The notes under the pieces are model-generated. The model saw nothing but the letters and a program-made list of their open reading frames with translations, had not been told where the DNA came from and did no database searches. A stretch of DNA of 6,779 nucleotides from Planctomycetales bacterium (GTDB taxonomy: Bacteria; Planctomycetota; Phycisphaerae; SM23-33). The position numbers were made by a program, and so were the translations under genes. This document shows positions 1 through 5,484 of this stretch, piece after piece (position 1 is the stretch's first letter; each line of letters starts with the position of its first letter). The DNA is taken from positions 1 to 6,779 of the forward strand of contig JAUVIQ010000171.1 of NCBI GenBank assembly GCA_030592655.1, read 5' to 3'.

Positions 1-541
1 CGATAACCAGCACGCCTGGGACCGCCCCGGCCAGTTCGATCAGCGGGCCTAGACGATAGGACGTTCCCGACGGACTGTTGGGGCTGGCGACGAATGTAAC
101 GGCGGCTGCGGCTTCTGCGAGCGCGTCAGCGGGCAGTGCGAAATCCTCCCCGTATGAAACTTCGACGCACCGCCCCGCCTGGATTTCCGTTAGCGTCCGA
201 TAGAGAACGTAAGTCGGCACGGCGTATGCCACGGCTTCGTCGGGGCCTACGCAGGCGCGGAGGATCATCGTCAGCACGTCGTCGCTGCCGTTACCCGCGA
301 TAATCCAATCGACGGGAACATCCAAAACCTCCGCGACAACCTTGCGGAATCGCGTAGCCGTCGGGTCGGGATACCGTCGAAGCGCATCACCGTCGAGGCT
401 GCACAGGATTTCCAACGCATTCGGCGACGGCGGATACGGATTCTCATTGGTATTGAGTTTGATTACCCGCTCGCCCGCTGCCGGCTGCTCGCCGGGAACG
501 TATCCGACCATTTTCTCGATATTTTCACGAAAGTAACTCAT
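1..541 (-). CDS. hisC: Histidinol-phosphate aminotransferase, N-terminal part (cut by left edge)
   Basis: This is a PLP-dependent fold-type I aminotransferase. It transfers an amino group from glutamate to imidazole-acetol phosphate, giving histidinol phosphate in histidine synthesis (cytosolic). The frame is open from an ATG at 541 to the window edge: 180 codons, about half the usual 350-370. Visible family motifs are LNTNENPYPPSP (residues 29-40), RRYPDP (55-60), GNGSDDVL (83-90), PTYVLY (109-114) and SPNSPSGT (153-160), all typical of HisC. The Schiff-base lysine would lie beyond the edge. The gene starts 28 bp after the hisD stop on the same strand, so the two are probably one transcript and supply consecutive late steps. 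An AGAGG at 556-560 is the only Shine-Dalgarno-like string, and its 14-nt spacing is long. Other class I/II aminotransferases are less likely, given the motifs and the hisD neighbour. Confidence 0.93.
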   Translation of the reverse strand, partial: MSYFRENIEKMVGYVPGEQPAAGERVIKLNTNENPYPPSPNALEILCSLDGDALRRYPDPTATRFRKVVAEVLDVPVDWIIAGNGSDDVLTMILRACVGPDEAVAYAVPTYVLYRTLTEIQAGRCVEVSYGEDFALPADALAEAAAAVTFVASPNSPSGTSYRLGPLIELAGAVPGVLVI

Positions 542-569
542 TTCAAAACCATGTGCCTCTGTGACGGTC

Positions 570-1886
570 TTATTTTTTCCTTATTTCCACCGCCTTCGCG
601 TGTGCGGTGAGTCCTTCGCGTTTGGCGAAGGCGATTACGTCGTCGGCATCTTCAGTTAAGGCATCGGCGTCATAGCGGACGACGCTCGAAGCCTTTAGGA
701 AATCATTGGCAGACAACGGCCCGAAGAACCTCGCCACCCCACCGGTCGGAAGGACGTGCGACGGGCCTGCGTAATAATCGCCCAGCGGCACGGGCGCAAA
801 CGCGCCGAGGAATATCGCTCCGGCATTGCGAATTTTCGCAAGGGCGGCATCGTCATCGGCTGTGATTATCTGCAAGTGCTCCGGCGCGAAATCGTTGGCG
901 ACATCGCAGGCTACGTCAATGTCCGGCACGACGATTATCGCCGAATACTCTTTCAATGCCGCCTCGATTGCTTTTTTTCGTTCCAGTTTTGGTAATTGTT
1001 TATCAATTTCCGTAACGACGGAATTTGCGAGTTTTTCCGATGTTGTTACCAGCACGGCTGAGCCTGGATCGTGCTCGGTTTGGGCGAGCATGTCGGCGGC
1101 GACCCAGCCGGGCGGGGCTGACTCGTCGGCGACGATCAAAACCTCGCTCGGACCGGGAAGGCTCTCGATACCGACCCGTCCGAATAACTGCCTCTTGGCT
1201 TCAACGACGAATGCGTTTCCAGGCCCGACGATTTTATCGACGGGGGGAATTGCCTCTGTACCGATCGCCAGTGCGGCAAGGAGTGGAACGGCAGCGGCGC
1301 GATAGACTTCCGAGACGCCCAGTTCGCCCGCCAGGGCCAGCACCATCGGGCCGATGTCGCCGTCGGTCAGCGGCGGTGAGGCCAGGGCGATTTCACCCAC
1401 GCCCGCCACCTGGGCCGGCACGACCGTCATCAACACCGTCGAAGCAAGCACCGCCTTTCCGCCCGGTACGTACACAGCCGCACGTTTAATCGGCATATAT
1501 CGCACGCCCAGTTTTCGGCCTGCTCGCTTCAGTGGTTCCGGCGAGTGAGTCAGGATGTGCTCCTGGTACTCGCGGATATTGGCTGCTGCCCGGCGCACCA
1601 AGGCGAGAAAGTCCTTATCGGCTTCGGCGTAAGCGGCTGATATTTCATTCGCCGATACGCGCAACGTTTCGGGAGTCAGTTCGGCCTTGTCGAGTTTCTT
1701 CGTCCACTTGATGACGGCCCGGTCGCCGCGAGTCTGCACGTCGGCGATGATTTCCCGCACAGCGGCGGGTACGTTCACCTGTCCGGCTTCGACCGCCGTC
1801 AACCCGCCTGCGCGAAGTTTATCCCGAAGGGCCAGCACCGCCTTGTCGCGCAGAGGCTTGTCTGTTTTGATTATTTGCAGTTCCAT
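570..1886 (-). CDS. hisD: Histidinol dehydrogenase with altered NAD-binding motif
   Basis: HisD is a zinc enzyme that oxidises L-histidinol to L-histidine in two NAD+-dependent steps. At 438 aa it has normal length. By alignment to E. coli HisD, the zinc ligands are Q269 and H272 (AQTEHDPGS), D370 (PLGDYYAG) and H429 (EGLTAH). The catalytic Glu-His pair is E336-H337 (APEHL). The substrate serine is S247 (PGPSEVL), E424 is also present, and N224 lies in VGPGN. One block is unusual: the GGAQAIAALAYGT segment reads AAVPLLAALAIGT here (residues 198-210), so the Gln that contacts NAD in the family is Pro201. The reading frame is clean on both sides, so this is not a simple frameshift. The ATG at 1886 has no Shine-Dalgarno; a weak promoter lies only 9 bp upstream. 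The gene is first in a hisD-hisC pair and diverges from the tRNA-Glu and dnaK side. Confidence 0.96.
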   Translation of the reverse strand: MELQIIKTDKPLRDKAVLALRDKLRAGGLTAVEAGQVNVPAAVREIIADVQTRGDRAVIKWTKKLDKAELTPETLRVSANEISAAYAEADKDFLALVRRAAANIREYQEHILTHSPEPLKRAGRKLGVRYMPIKRAAVYVPGGKAVLASTVLMTVVPAQVAGVGEIALASPPLTDGDIGPMVLALAGELGVSEVYRAAAVPLLAALAIGTEAIPPVDKIVGPGNAFVVEAKRQLFGRVGIESLPGPSEVLIVADESAPPGWVAADMLAQTEHDPGSAVLVTTSEKLANSVVTEIDKQLPKLERKKAIEAALKEYSAIIVVPDIDVACDVANDFAPEHLQIITADDDAALAKIRNAGAIFLGAFAPVPLGDYYAGPSHVLPTGGVARFFGPLSANDFLKASSVVRYDADALTEDADDVIAFAKREGLTAHAKAVEIRKK

Positions 1887-1895
1887 AACGGAACT

Positions 1896-1924
1896 ACTTT
1901 ACGCCCGTCGGGGGCAATCTGCAA
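1896..1924 (-). promoter_or_regulatory. Possible hisD promoter, close to the start codon
   Basis: On the minus strand, TTGCAG (1919-1924) and TAAAGT (1896-1901) are separated by 17 bp and lie directly upstream of hisD. The match to TTGACA/TATAAT is modest (3/6 and 4/6). The -10 box ends only 9 bp before the hisD ATG, so transcription from here would give a leader of a few bases. That would fit the lack of a Shine-Dalgarno. This is tentative. Confidence 0.25.
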
Positions 1925-1964
1925 CAAGCCGTATCGCGCCGCGGACAAAAGTTGCTTTCGGGGG

Positions 1965-1994
1965 TTGAAATTGATGTATCCAATCTGGTAGTAT
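1965..1994 (+). promoter_or_regulatory. Probable sigma-70-type promoter of tRNA-Glu
   Basis: TTGAAA (1965-1970, 5/6 to consensus) and TAGTAT (1989-1994, 4/6) are separated by 18 bp. A start about 7 bases further on falls near 2001, roughly 10 bases upstream of the mature tRNA 5' end, which is a normal distance for a short 5' leader removed by RNase P. Confidence 0.45.
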
Positions 1995-2010
1995 TCCCCG
2001 TCCAATAGAC

Positions 2011-2083
2011 GCCCCCATCGTCTAGTGGCCTAGGATACCAGGTTCTCATCCTGGCGACAGGGGTTCGAGTCCCCTTGGGGGTA
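2011..2083 (+). tRNA. tRNA-Glu, anticodon CTC
   Basis: A full cloverleaf can be folded. Acceptor: GCCCCCA (2011-2017) with TGGGGGT (2076-2082). D arm: GTCT (2020-2023) with GGAT (2033-2036). Anticodon arm: CCAGG (2038-2042) and CCTGG (2050-2054) around loop TTCTCAT, with anticodon CTC at 2045-2047, which reads GAG (Glu). T arm: AGGGG (2059-2063) and CCCCT (2071-2075) around TTCGAGT. The variable loop is 4 nt. CCA is not encoded. Two oddities: the first acceptor pair is G-U rather than G-C, and the discriminator is A, where E. coli tRNA-Glu has G. The overall sequence strongly resembles bacterial tRNA-Glu. Confidence 0.95.
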
Positions 2084-2095
2084 TTCCATAATCCA

Positions 2096-2121
2096 AGCCC
2101 GCGGACTGCGATCCGTGGGCT
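2096..2121 (+). terminator. 10-bp hairpin after tRNA-Glu (terminator-like, no U tract)
   Basis: The arms 2096-2105 (AGCCCGCGGA) and 2112-2121 (TCCGTGGGCT) pair over 10 bp with one G-U, around a 6-nt loop CTGCGA. It begins 12 nt after the tRNA 3' end, where a terminator or processing hairpin would sit. No T run follows, so intrinsic termination is doubtful. It could also act as a DNA dyad: its centre lies about 142 bp upstream of the predicted sigma-54 start of dnaK, within the range where activators of that sigma factor usually bind. Confidence 0.4.
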
Positions 2122-2193
2122 GGACTGCCAAATTCAGATAAAAACGCCCCTTAAGCGGTCGATTTGACATATCGCCCGGAGCGGGTAACGCTC

Positions 2194-2218
2194 TAACGCC
2201 TTGCAAAATAAGGTGTTA
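2194..2218. promoter_or_regulatory. Inverted repeat upstream of dnaK, candidate operator
   Basis: TAACGCCTT (2194-2202) and AAGGTGTTA (2210-2218) form a 9-bp dyad, 8/9 matching, around 7 bp. An overlapping outer pair, GGTAAC (2184-2189) and GTTACC (2215-2220), is exact. TAACGC also repeats directly at 2186-2191 and 2194-2199. The arm length resembles CIRCE (9-N9-9), the HrcA operator of heat-shock genes, but the sequence is not CIRCE. The dyad is centred about 45 bp upstream of the predicted sigma-54 start, so a repressor or activator site is plausible. No protein is assigned. Confidence 0.4.
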
Positions 2219-2224
2219 CCTGCA

Positions 2225-2240
2225 TGGCACGGGCATTGCT
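2225..2240 (+). promoter_or_regulatory. Sigma-54 (RpoN) promoter of dnaK, exact consensus match
   Basis: TGGCACG (2225-2231), four bases, then TTGCT (2236-2240) match the published -24/-12 consensus TGGCACG-N4-TTGCW at every defined position. The invariant GG (2226-2227) and GC (2238-2239) have the required 10-bp gap. Transcription would start near A2251, giving a 49-nt leader to the dnaK ATG. A sigma-70-like -10 hexamer, TATAAG (2248-2253), also sits here, but the sequence 17 bp upstream of it (TGGCAC) is a poor -35. Sigma-54 promoters need an AAA+ activator, and none is encoded in the window. Confidence 0.72.
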
Positions 2241-2262
2241 CCACATTTATAAGGTATGGTTG

Positions 2263-2293
2263 CGGGCTTTGTGCGCCCACAGCCCGAAAGGAG
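2263..2293 (+). promoter_or_regulatory. dnaK leader hairpin abutting its Shine-Dalgarno
   Basis: CGGGCT (2263-2268) pairs with AGCCCG (2281-2286), extended inside by GTG/CAC (2271-2273 with 2278-2280) around loop CGCC with a TT bulge. The strong ribosome site AAAGGAG (2287-2293) begins at the next base, 6 nt from the ATG at 2300, which decides the start. The hairpin leaves the ribosome site free, so it may stabilise the mRNA rather than block translation; temperature sensing is only a possibility. Confidence 0.4.
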
Positions 2294-2299
2294 TAAAAA

Positions 2300-4204
2300 A
2301 TGGCATCGAAGAAAATTATCGGAATAGACCTCGGAACCACAAACAGCGTCGTCGCCCTGATGGAAGGCGGATCGGCCAAGGTCCTGATCAACCAGCACGG
2401 CTCACGCCTGACGCCGTCGGTGGTCGGCTTCACCGACAAGGGCGAACGTCTCGTCGGCCAGCCCGCACGGCACCAGCAGATAACCAACCCGAAAAATACC
2501 GTATTCTCAATCAAGCGGTTCATGGGCAGGCGACATAACGAGGTCAGCAGCGAAGAAAAGACCGTTCCATACGAAATCGTCGGAAAGCCCGATGAATTGG
2601 TCAAGGTCCACGTGCACGACAAGGATCACACCCCGCCTGAGATAAGCGCGATAACGCTCCAGGACCTCAAACGCACTGCAGAAGACTACCTCGGCGAGAA
2701 GGTCGAGCGAGCAGTCATCACCGTCCCGGCCTATTTCAACGACTCGCAGCGTCAGGCCACCAAGGACGCCGGTGAAATCGCAGGACTGAAGGTCGAGCGG
2801 ATCATCAACGAACCGACAGCGGCCGCCCTGGCATACGGGATGGAAGGTAAGAAGAACGAGAAGGTGGCGGTGTTCGACTTCGGAGGCGGGACGTTCGACA
2901 TCTCCATCCTCGACATCGGCGACAACGTCTTCGAGGTGCTCGCCACTAACGGCGACGGACACCTCGGTGGAGACGACCTGGACGAAATACTCATCAACTA
3001 CGCTGCCGACGAGTTCAAAAAACTCGAAGGAATCGACCTGCGCGAAGACGCAATGGCGCTTCAGCGACTCAAAGAGGCGGCAGAGAAAGCCAAGTGCGAA
3101 CTCTCGACGGCGATGGAATCCAATATCAACCTGCCGTTCATAACAGCCACCGCCGCCGGTCCCAAGCACCTGACAATGACGCTGACGCGGGCGAAATTCG
3201 AGCAACTCGGCGAGCCGGTCTTCAATCGCCTGGTCGGGCCTTGCAAGCAGGCTCTGTCCGATGCGAAACTCACCGCCGGCGACATCGACGAGGTGCTTCT
3301 GGTCGGCGGATCGACGCGAATTCCGCGCGTCCGCGAGATTACCAAGGAAATTTTCGGTAAAGACCCCAACCAGACGATTAATCCCGACGAGGCCGTGGCT
3401 ATGGGAGCAGCCATCCAGGGCGGCATCCTCGGCGGCGAGGTCGAAGAGCAGATGGTGCTGCTGGACATTACGCCGCTGAGCCTGGGCGTCGAGACGCTCG
3501 GCGGAGTGATGACAAAACTCATCGAGCGGAATACGACCATCCCGACCGAAAAGAAGGAGATTTTCTCCACCGCCGCCGACAACCAGACCGAGGTAACTAT
3601 CCACGTCCTCCAGGGCGAGCGCGAATTCTCCGGCGACAACCGAACGCTGGGCCGGTTCAACCTGACCGGAATCCCGTCGGCTCCGCGAGGCGTCCCGCAA
3701 GTCGAAGTGGCATTCAACATCGACGCCAACGGTATCATCAACGTCTCGGCAAAGGACACCGCCACCGGTAAGGAGCAGTCCATCGAGATTAAAGGCTCTT
3801 CCGGCCTGGATGAGGCAGAGGTTGAAAAAATGCGTAAAGACGCCGAAGGCCATGCCGAGGAAGACAAGAAACGCCGCGAAGTGGTCGATCTCAAGAACGC
3901 CGGCGATTCGATGGCCTACCAGGCGGAAAAAATGCTCAAGGACCAGGGCGAGAAGGTCTCGACTGAAGATCGGGGCAATATCGAATCGGGCGTTTCGCAA
4001 CTTCGTGAAGCCCTCAAGGGCGACGACGCATCAGCCATCAAGCGTGCGATGGAAAATCTGGAAAAATCCTCGCATAAGGTGGCAGAGGAGATGTACAAGT
4101 CCGCCGGCGCCGATGCGCCACAGGGCAAACCGGCCCCCGCCGAGGAAGAAAAGAAACCCGGAGACGACGACGTAATCGACGCCGAATACGACGTGAAAGA
4201 ATAA
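2300..4204 (+). CDS. dnaK: Chaperone protein DnaK (Hsp70)
   Basis: DnaK is an ATP-dependent cytosolic chaperone that binds exposed hydrophobic peptide segments and cycles with DnaJ and GrpE. The 634-aa protein is full length. ATPase domain (about 1-384): IGIDLGTTNS (7-16), K72, EPTAAALAYG (171-180), FDFGGGTFD (192-200, with the phosphorylatable Thr at 198) and LLVGGSTRIPRV (333-344). The interdomain linker and start of the substrate domain is VLLDITPLSLG (386-396). The helical lid follows from about 505, ending in DDDVIDAEYD (622-631), the usual acidic DnaK tail. The roughly 24-residue segment after FMGR typical of Gram-negative DnaK is present. No grpE, dnaJ or hrcA is adjacent; the gene stands alone behind tRNA-Glu. 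The start is fixed by AAAGGAG. Upstream lie an exact sigma-54 promoter and a dyad, suggesting activator-dependent control rather than classical sigma-32 or CIRCE control, neither of which is seen. Confidence 0.98.
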   Translation: MASKKIIGIDLGTTNSVVALMEGGSAKVLINQHGSRLTPSVVGFTDKGERLVGQPARHQQITNPKNTVFSIKRFMGRRHNEVSSEEKTVPYEIVGKPDELVKVHVHDKDHTPPEISAITLQDLKRTAEDYLGEKVERAVITVPAYFNDSQRQATKDAGEIAGLKVERIINEPTAAALAYGMEGKKNEKVAVFDFGGGTFDISILDIGDNVFEVLATNGDGHLGGDDLDEILINYAADEFKKLEGIDLREDAMALQRLKEAAEKAKCELSTAMESNINLPFITATAAGPKHLTMTLTRAKFEQLGEPVFNRLVGPCKQALSDAKLTAGDIDEVLLVGGSTRIPRVREITKEIFGKDPNQTINPDEAVAMGAAIQGGILGGEVEEQMVLLDITPLSLGVETLGGVMTKLIERNTTIPTEKKEIFSTAADNQTEVTIHVLQGEREFSGDNRTLGRFNLTGIPSAPRGVPQVEVAFNIDANGIINVSAKDTATGKEQSIEIKGSSGLDEAEVEKMRKDAEGHAEEDKKRREVVDLKNAGDSMAYQAEKMLKDQGEKVSTEDRGNIESGVSQLREALKGDDASAIKRAMENLEKSSHKVAEEMYKSAGADAPQGKPAPAEEEKKPGDDDVIDAEYDVKE

Positions 4205-4213
4205 TCTGATTGC

Positions 4214-4239
4214 CTGTCGTGAGCGAAGTCGAACGGCAG
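4214..4239 (+). terminator. Weak dnaK terminator hairpin (recurrent-repeat-like sequence)
   Basis: CTGTCGT (4214-4220) pairs with ACGGCAG (4233-4239) over 7 bp with one G-U; the loop is 12 nt and ATTTCTC follows. It starts 9 nt after the dnaK stop. The stem is moderate and the T run poor. The core GTGAGCGAAGTCGAACG resembles a short GAGCGAAGTCGAA repeat that I recall in intergenic DNA of many bacteria, so it may be a repeat copy serving as terminator. Confidence 0.4.
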
Positions 4240-4250
4240 ATTTCTCAAAG

Positions 4251-4271
4251 AATCCGTGTAATCTGTGGACT
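4251..4271 (+). repeat. 21-bp intergenic repeat, copy 1 (direct)
   Basis: This 21-mer contains CGTGTAA and GTGGACT. It matches the reverse complement of 5461-5481 at 17 of 21 positions. The two copies flank the URO-D-like gene in opposite orientation, and both lie in intergenic DNA. Confidence 0.5.
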
Positions 4272-4280
4272 GATTGTGGA

Positions 4281-4309
4281 TTGCCAAGACCCGCAAGGTG
4301 CTGTAATAT
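4281..4309 (+). promoter_or_regulatory. Promoter of the URO-D-like gene, predicting a leaderless mRNA
   Basis: TTGCCA (4281-4286, 5/6) and TAATAT (4304-4309, 4/6) are separated by exactly 17 bp. The usual start point, about 7 bases past the -10 box, falls on the A of the ATG at 4316. No Shine-Dalgarno is well placed (AAGGTG at 4295-4300 is 15 nt away), in line with leaderless translation. Confidence 0.5.
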
Positions 4310-4315
4310 TGCGGC

Positions 4316-5425
4316 ATGCAGACAATCGGCGAAGATGATTTTCCGTTGAGTTACTGTGCCGGCGGGCGGGAGACGCATAAGAGGCTGGAAGCGCTTTATG
4401 AGCAGCGGGCCCGGGATGCCATCTGCGCCATCTTTAACGTCCACACCTCGGCGCTGGACCGCTTCGCGCAGCGGAACCCTGCCGGCTTCTGCGACTACCC
4501 CGACCCCAAGCAGCGTGCAGCCTTCTGGGACGAGCACCTTCTGGAGCGATCCGCTGTCGTGGACGACTCCGTGCCCACCGCCTACCTCAGCGAGTTCGAC
4601 CAGGGACTCTACGGCGGACTATTCGGCGGCGAGGTGCGGTTTCTGAGCGATCCGGGGACCGGCTGGATTTCCTCGATGGTCCCACCGCTGTTTTCCGACC
4701 TGTCCGAAAGCAGGGGGCTGACCTTCAACCCGCAACATCCCTGGTTCCGCCGTTACGTCGAGCAGATGGACATCTTCGCCCGCGCCGCTGCCGGGAAGTT
4801 CGGAATCAGCCACCTGATCCTTATCGACAGCCTGAACTTCGTATTCGAACTGGTCGGAGCGACCAATACGTACCTGGCCCTGCTGGATACTCCCGACCAG
4901 GTGGCCGAGGCCATAGATTTCGCCTTCGATCTGAACGTCGCCGTCCATGAAGCGTTTTTCGAGCATGTCGGCCTGGTCGCCGGCGGGACGTGCAGCAATA
5001 TGGTCGGATGGGTGCGTGGGCGGGTCGTCTCCGAGAGCGTGGACCCGTTCCACATGATGAGCGTCGATGATTTCGAGAAATGGGGACGCGGGCCGGTCGA
5101 GCGGATGTTCAAACACTTCGACGGCGGCGTGGTGCATATCCACGGCAACGGCAGGCACCTGCTGGAGGCGGTCTCGACACTGCCCGGACTGAAAGCCATT
5201 TACCTCGGCGACGACAAGGGCTACGAGCAGTCCTTTTCCATCCTGCCGGAATTGAAAAGGCGGGTCGGCGACATGCCGCTGGTTCTGACTGTAGCGTACA
5301 GTGATTTCTGCGACGCGCTCGATAAGCACGAACTGACCGGCGGCGTTCTGTACACCGTTACCGACACGCCCGACCCCGAGGCTGCAAACCGACAAATGGA
5401 CCGGGTGAGGAATTACGAACTATAA
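4316..5425 (+). CDS. Uroporphyrinogen decarboxylase-like (URO-D superfamily) protein
   Basis: The 369-aa protein looks like a URO-D-fold protein of the branch that includes cobalamin-dependent methyltransferases (MtaA/MtbA/CmuA), not the haem enzyme HemE. Family-like stretches are DSLNFVFELVGATNTYLALLD (171-191, compare the usual LRGTENLLLDL segment), the aspartate and FHMMSVDDFEKW region (243-256), and VHIHGNGRHLLEAV (273-286) followed by LPGLKAIYLGD (289-299). In MtaA/MtbA-type enzymes the equivalent motif is H-x-C and a later Cys completes a zinc site. Here it is H274-x-H276, and the only late Cys is C332. The metal site is therefore altered or absent and the substrate cannot be named. An upstream stop at 4304 fixes the longest ORF at the ATG at 4316. 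The gene is alone: no corrinoid protein or reactivator lies next to it. It is convergent with the toxin-antitoxin pair. Confidence 0.62.
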   Translation: MQTIGEDDFPLSYCAGGRETHKRLEALYEQRARDAICAIFNVHTSALDRFAQRNPAGFCDYPDPKQRAAFWDEHLLERSAVVDDSVPTAYLSEFDQGLYGGLFGGEVRFLSDPGTGWISSMVPPLFSDLSESRGLTFNPQHPWFRRYVEQMDIFARAAAGKFGISHLILIDSLNFVFELVGATNTYLALLDTPDQVAEAIDFAFDLNVAVHEAFFEHVGLVAGGTCSNMVGWVRGRVVSESVDPFHMMSVDDFEKWGRGPVERMFKHFDGGVVHIHGNGRHLLEAVSTLPGLKAIYLGDDKGYEQSFSILPELKRRVGDMPLVLTVAYSDFCDALDKHELTGGVLYTVTDTPDPEAANRQMDRVRNYEL

Positions 5426-5435
5426 ATGCACGCGC

Positions 5436-5455
5436 TCATCTACACCTGGAGATGA
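5436..5455. terminator. Weak hairpin between convergent genes
   Basis: TCATCT (5436-5441) pairs with AGATGA (5450-5455) around an 8-nt loop, just after the URO-D-like stop and before the convergent toxin gene's 3' end. It is AT-rich and lacks a T run, so a shared terminator role is only suggestive. Confidence 0.2.
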
Positions 5456-5460
5456 TTCGT

Positions 5461-5481
5461 AGTCCACTGGTTACACAGAAT
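5461..5481 (-). repeat. 21-bp intergenic repeat, copy 2 (inverted)
   Basis: Read on the minus strand, it matches 4251-4271 at 17 of 21 positions, with CTGTGTAA and GTGGACT shared or nearly so. It ends four bases before the toxin stop codon triplet at 5485-5487, in the 59-bp gap between convergent genes. Confidence 0.5.
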
Positions 5482-5484
5482 GGA

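Noticed and set aside
826..1489. Plus-strand open frames of about 150 codons within hisD
   Set aside because: They are antisense to a well-conserved HisD, are low-complexity (Ser/Ala- or Arg/Pro-rich) and show no motif.
2164..2191. TTGACA (2164-2169) as a second dnaK promoter
   Set aside because: The -35 is perfect, but the only -10 at suitable spacing is TAACGC, a poor match, so it is not listed as a promoter.
2084..2299. Classical CIRCE (TTAGCACTC-N9-GAGTGCTAA) or sigma-32 promoter upstream of dnaK
   Set aside because: Neither sequence is present; the dyad found there differs from CIRCE at most positions.
2134..2622. 162-codon minus-strand frame over the dnaK control region
   Set aside because: It covers promoter elements and the dnaK start, and its composition is not protein-like.
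2507..4000. 497-codon minus-strand open frame opposite dnaK as a gene
   Set aside because: It lies wholly antisense to a clear full-length DnaK, has no recognisable domain and belongs to the known class of spurious Hsp70-antisense frames.
4619..5395. 258-codon minus-strand frame opposite the URO-D-like gene
   Set aside because: It is a shadow of the plus-strand gene, which shows family motifs and has its own promoter; the shadow has none.
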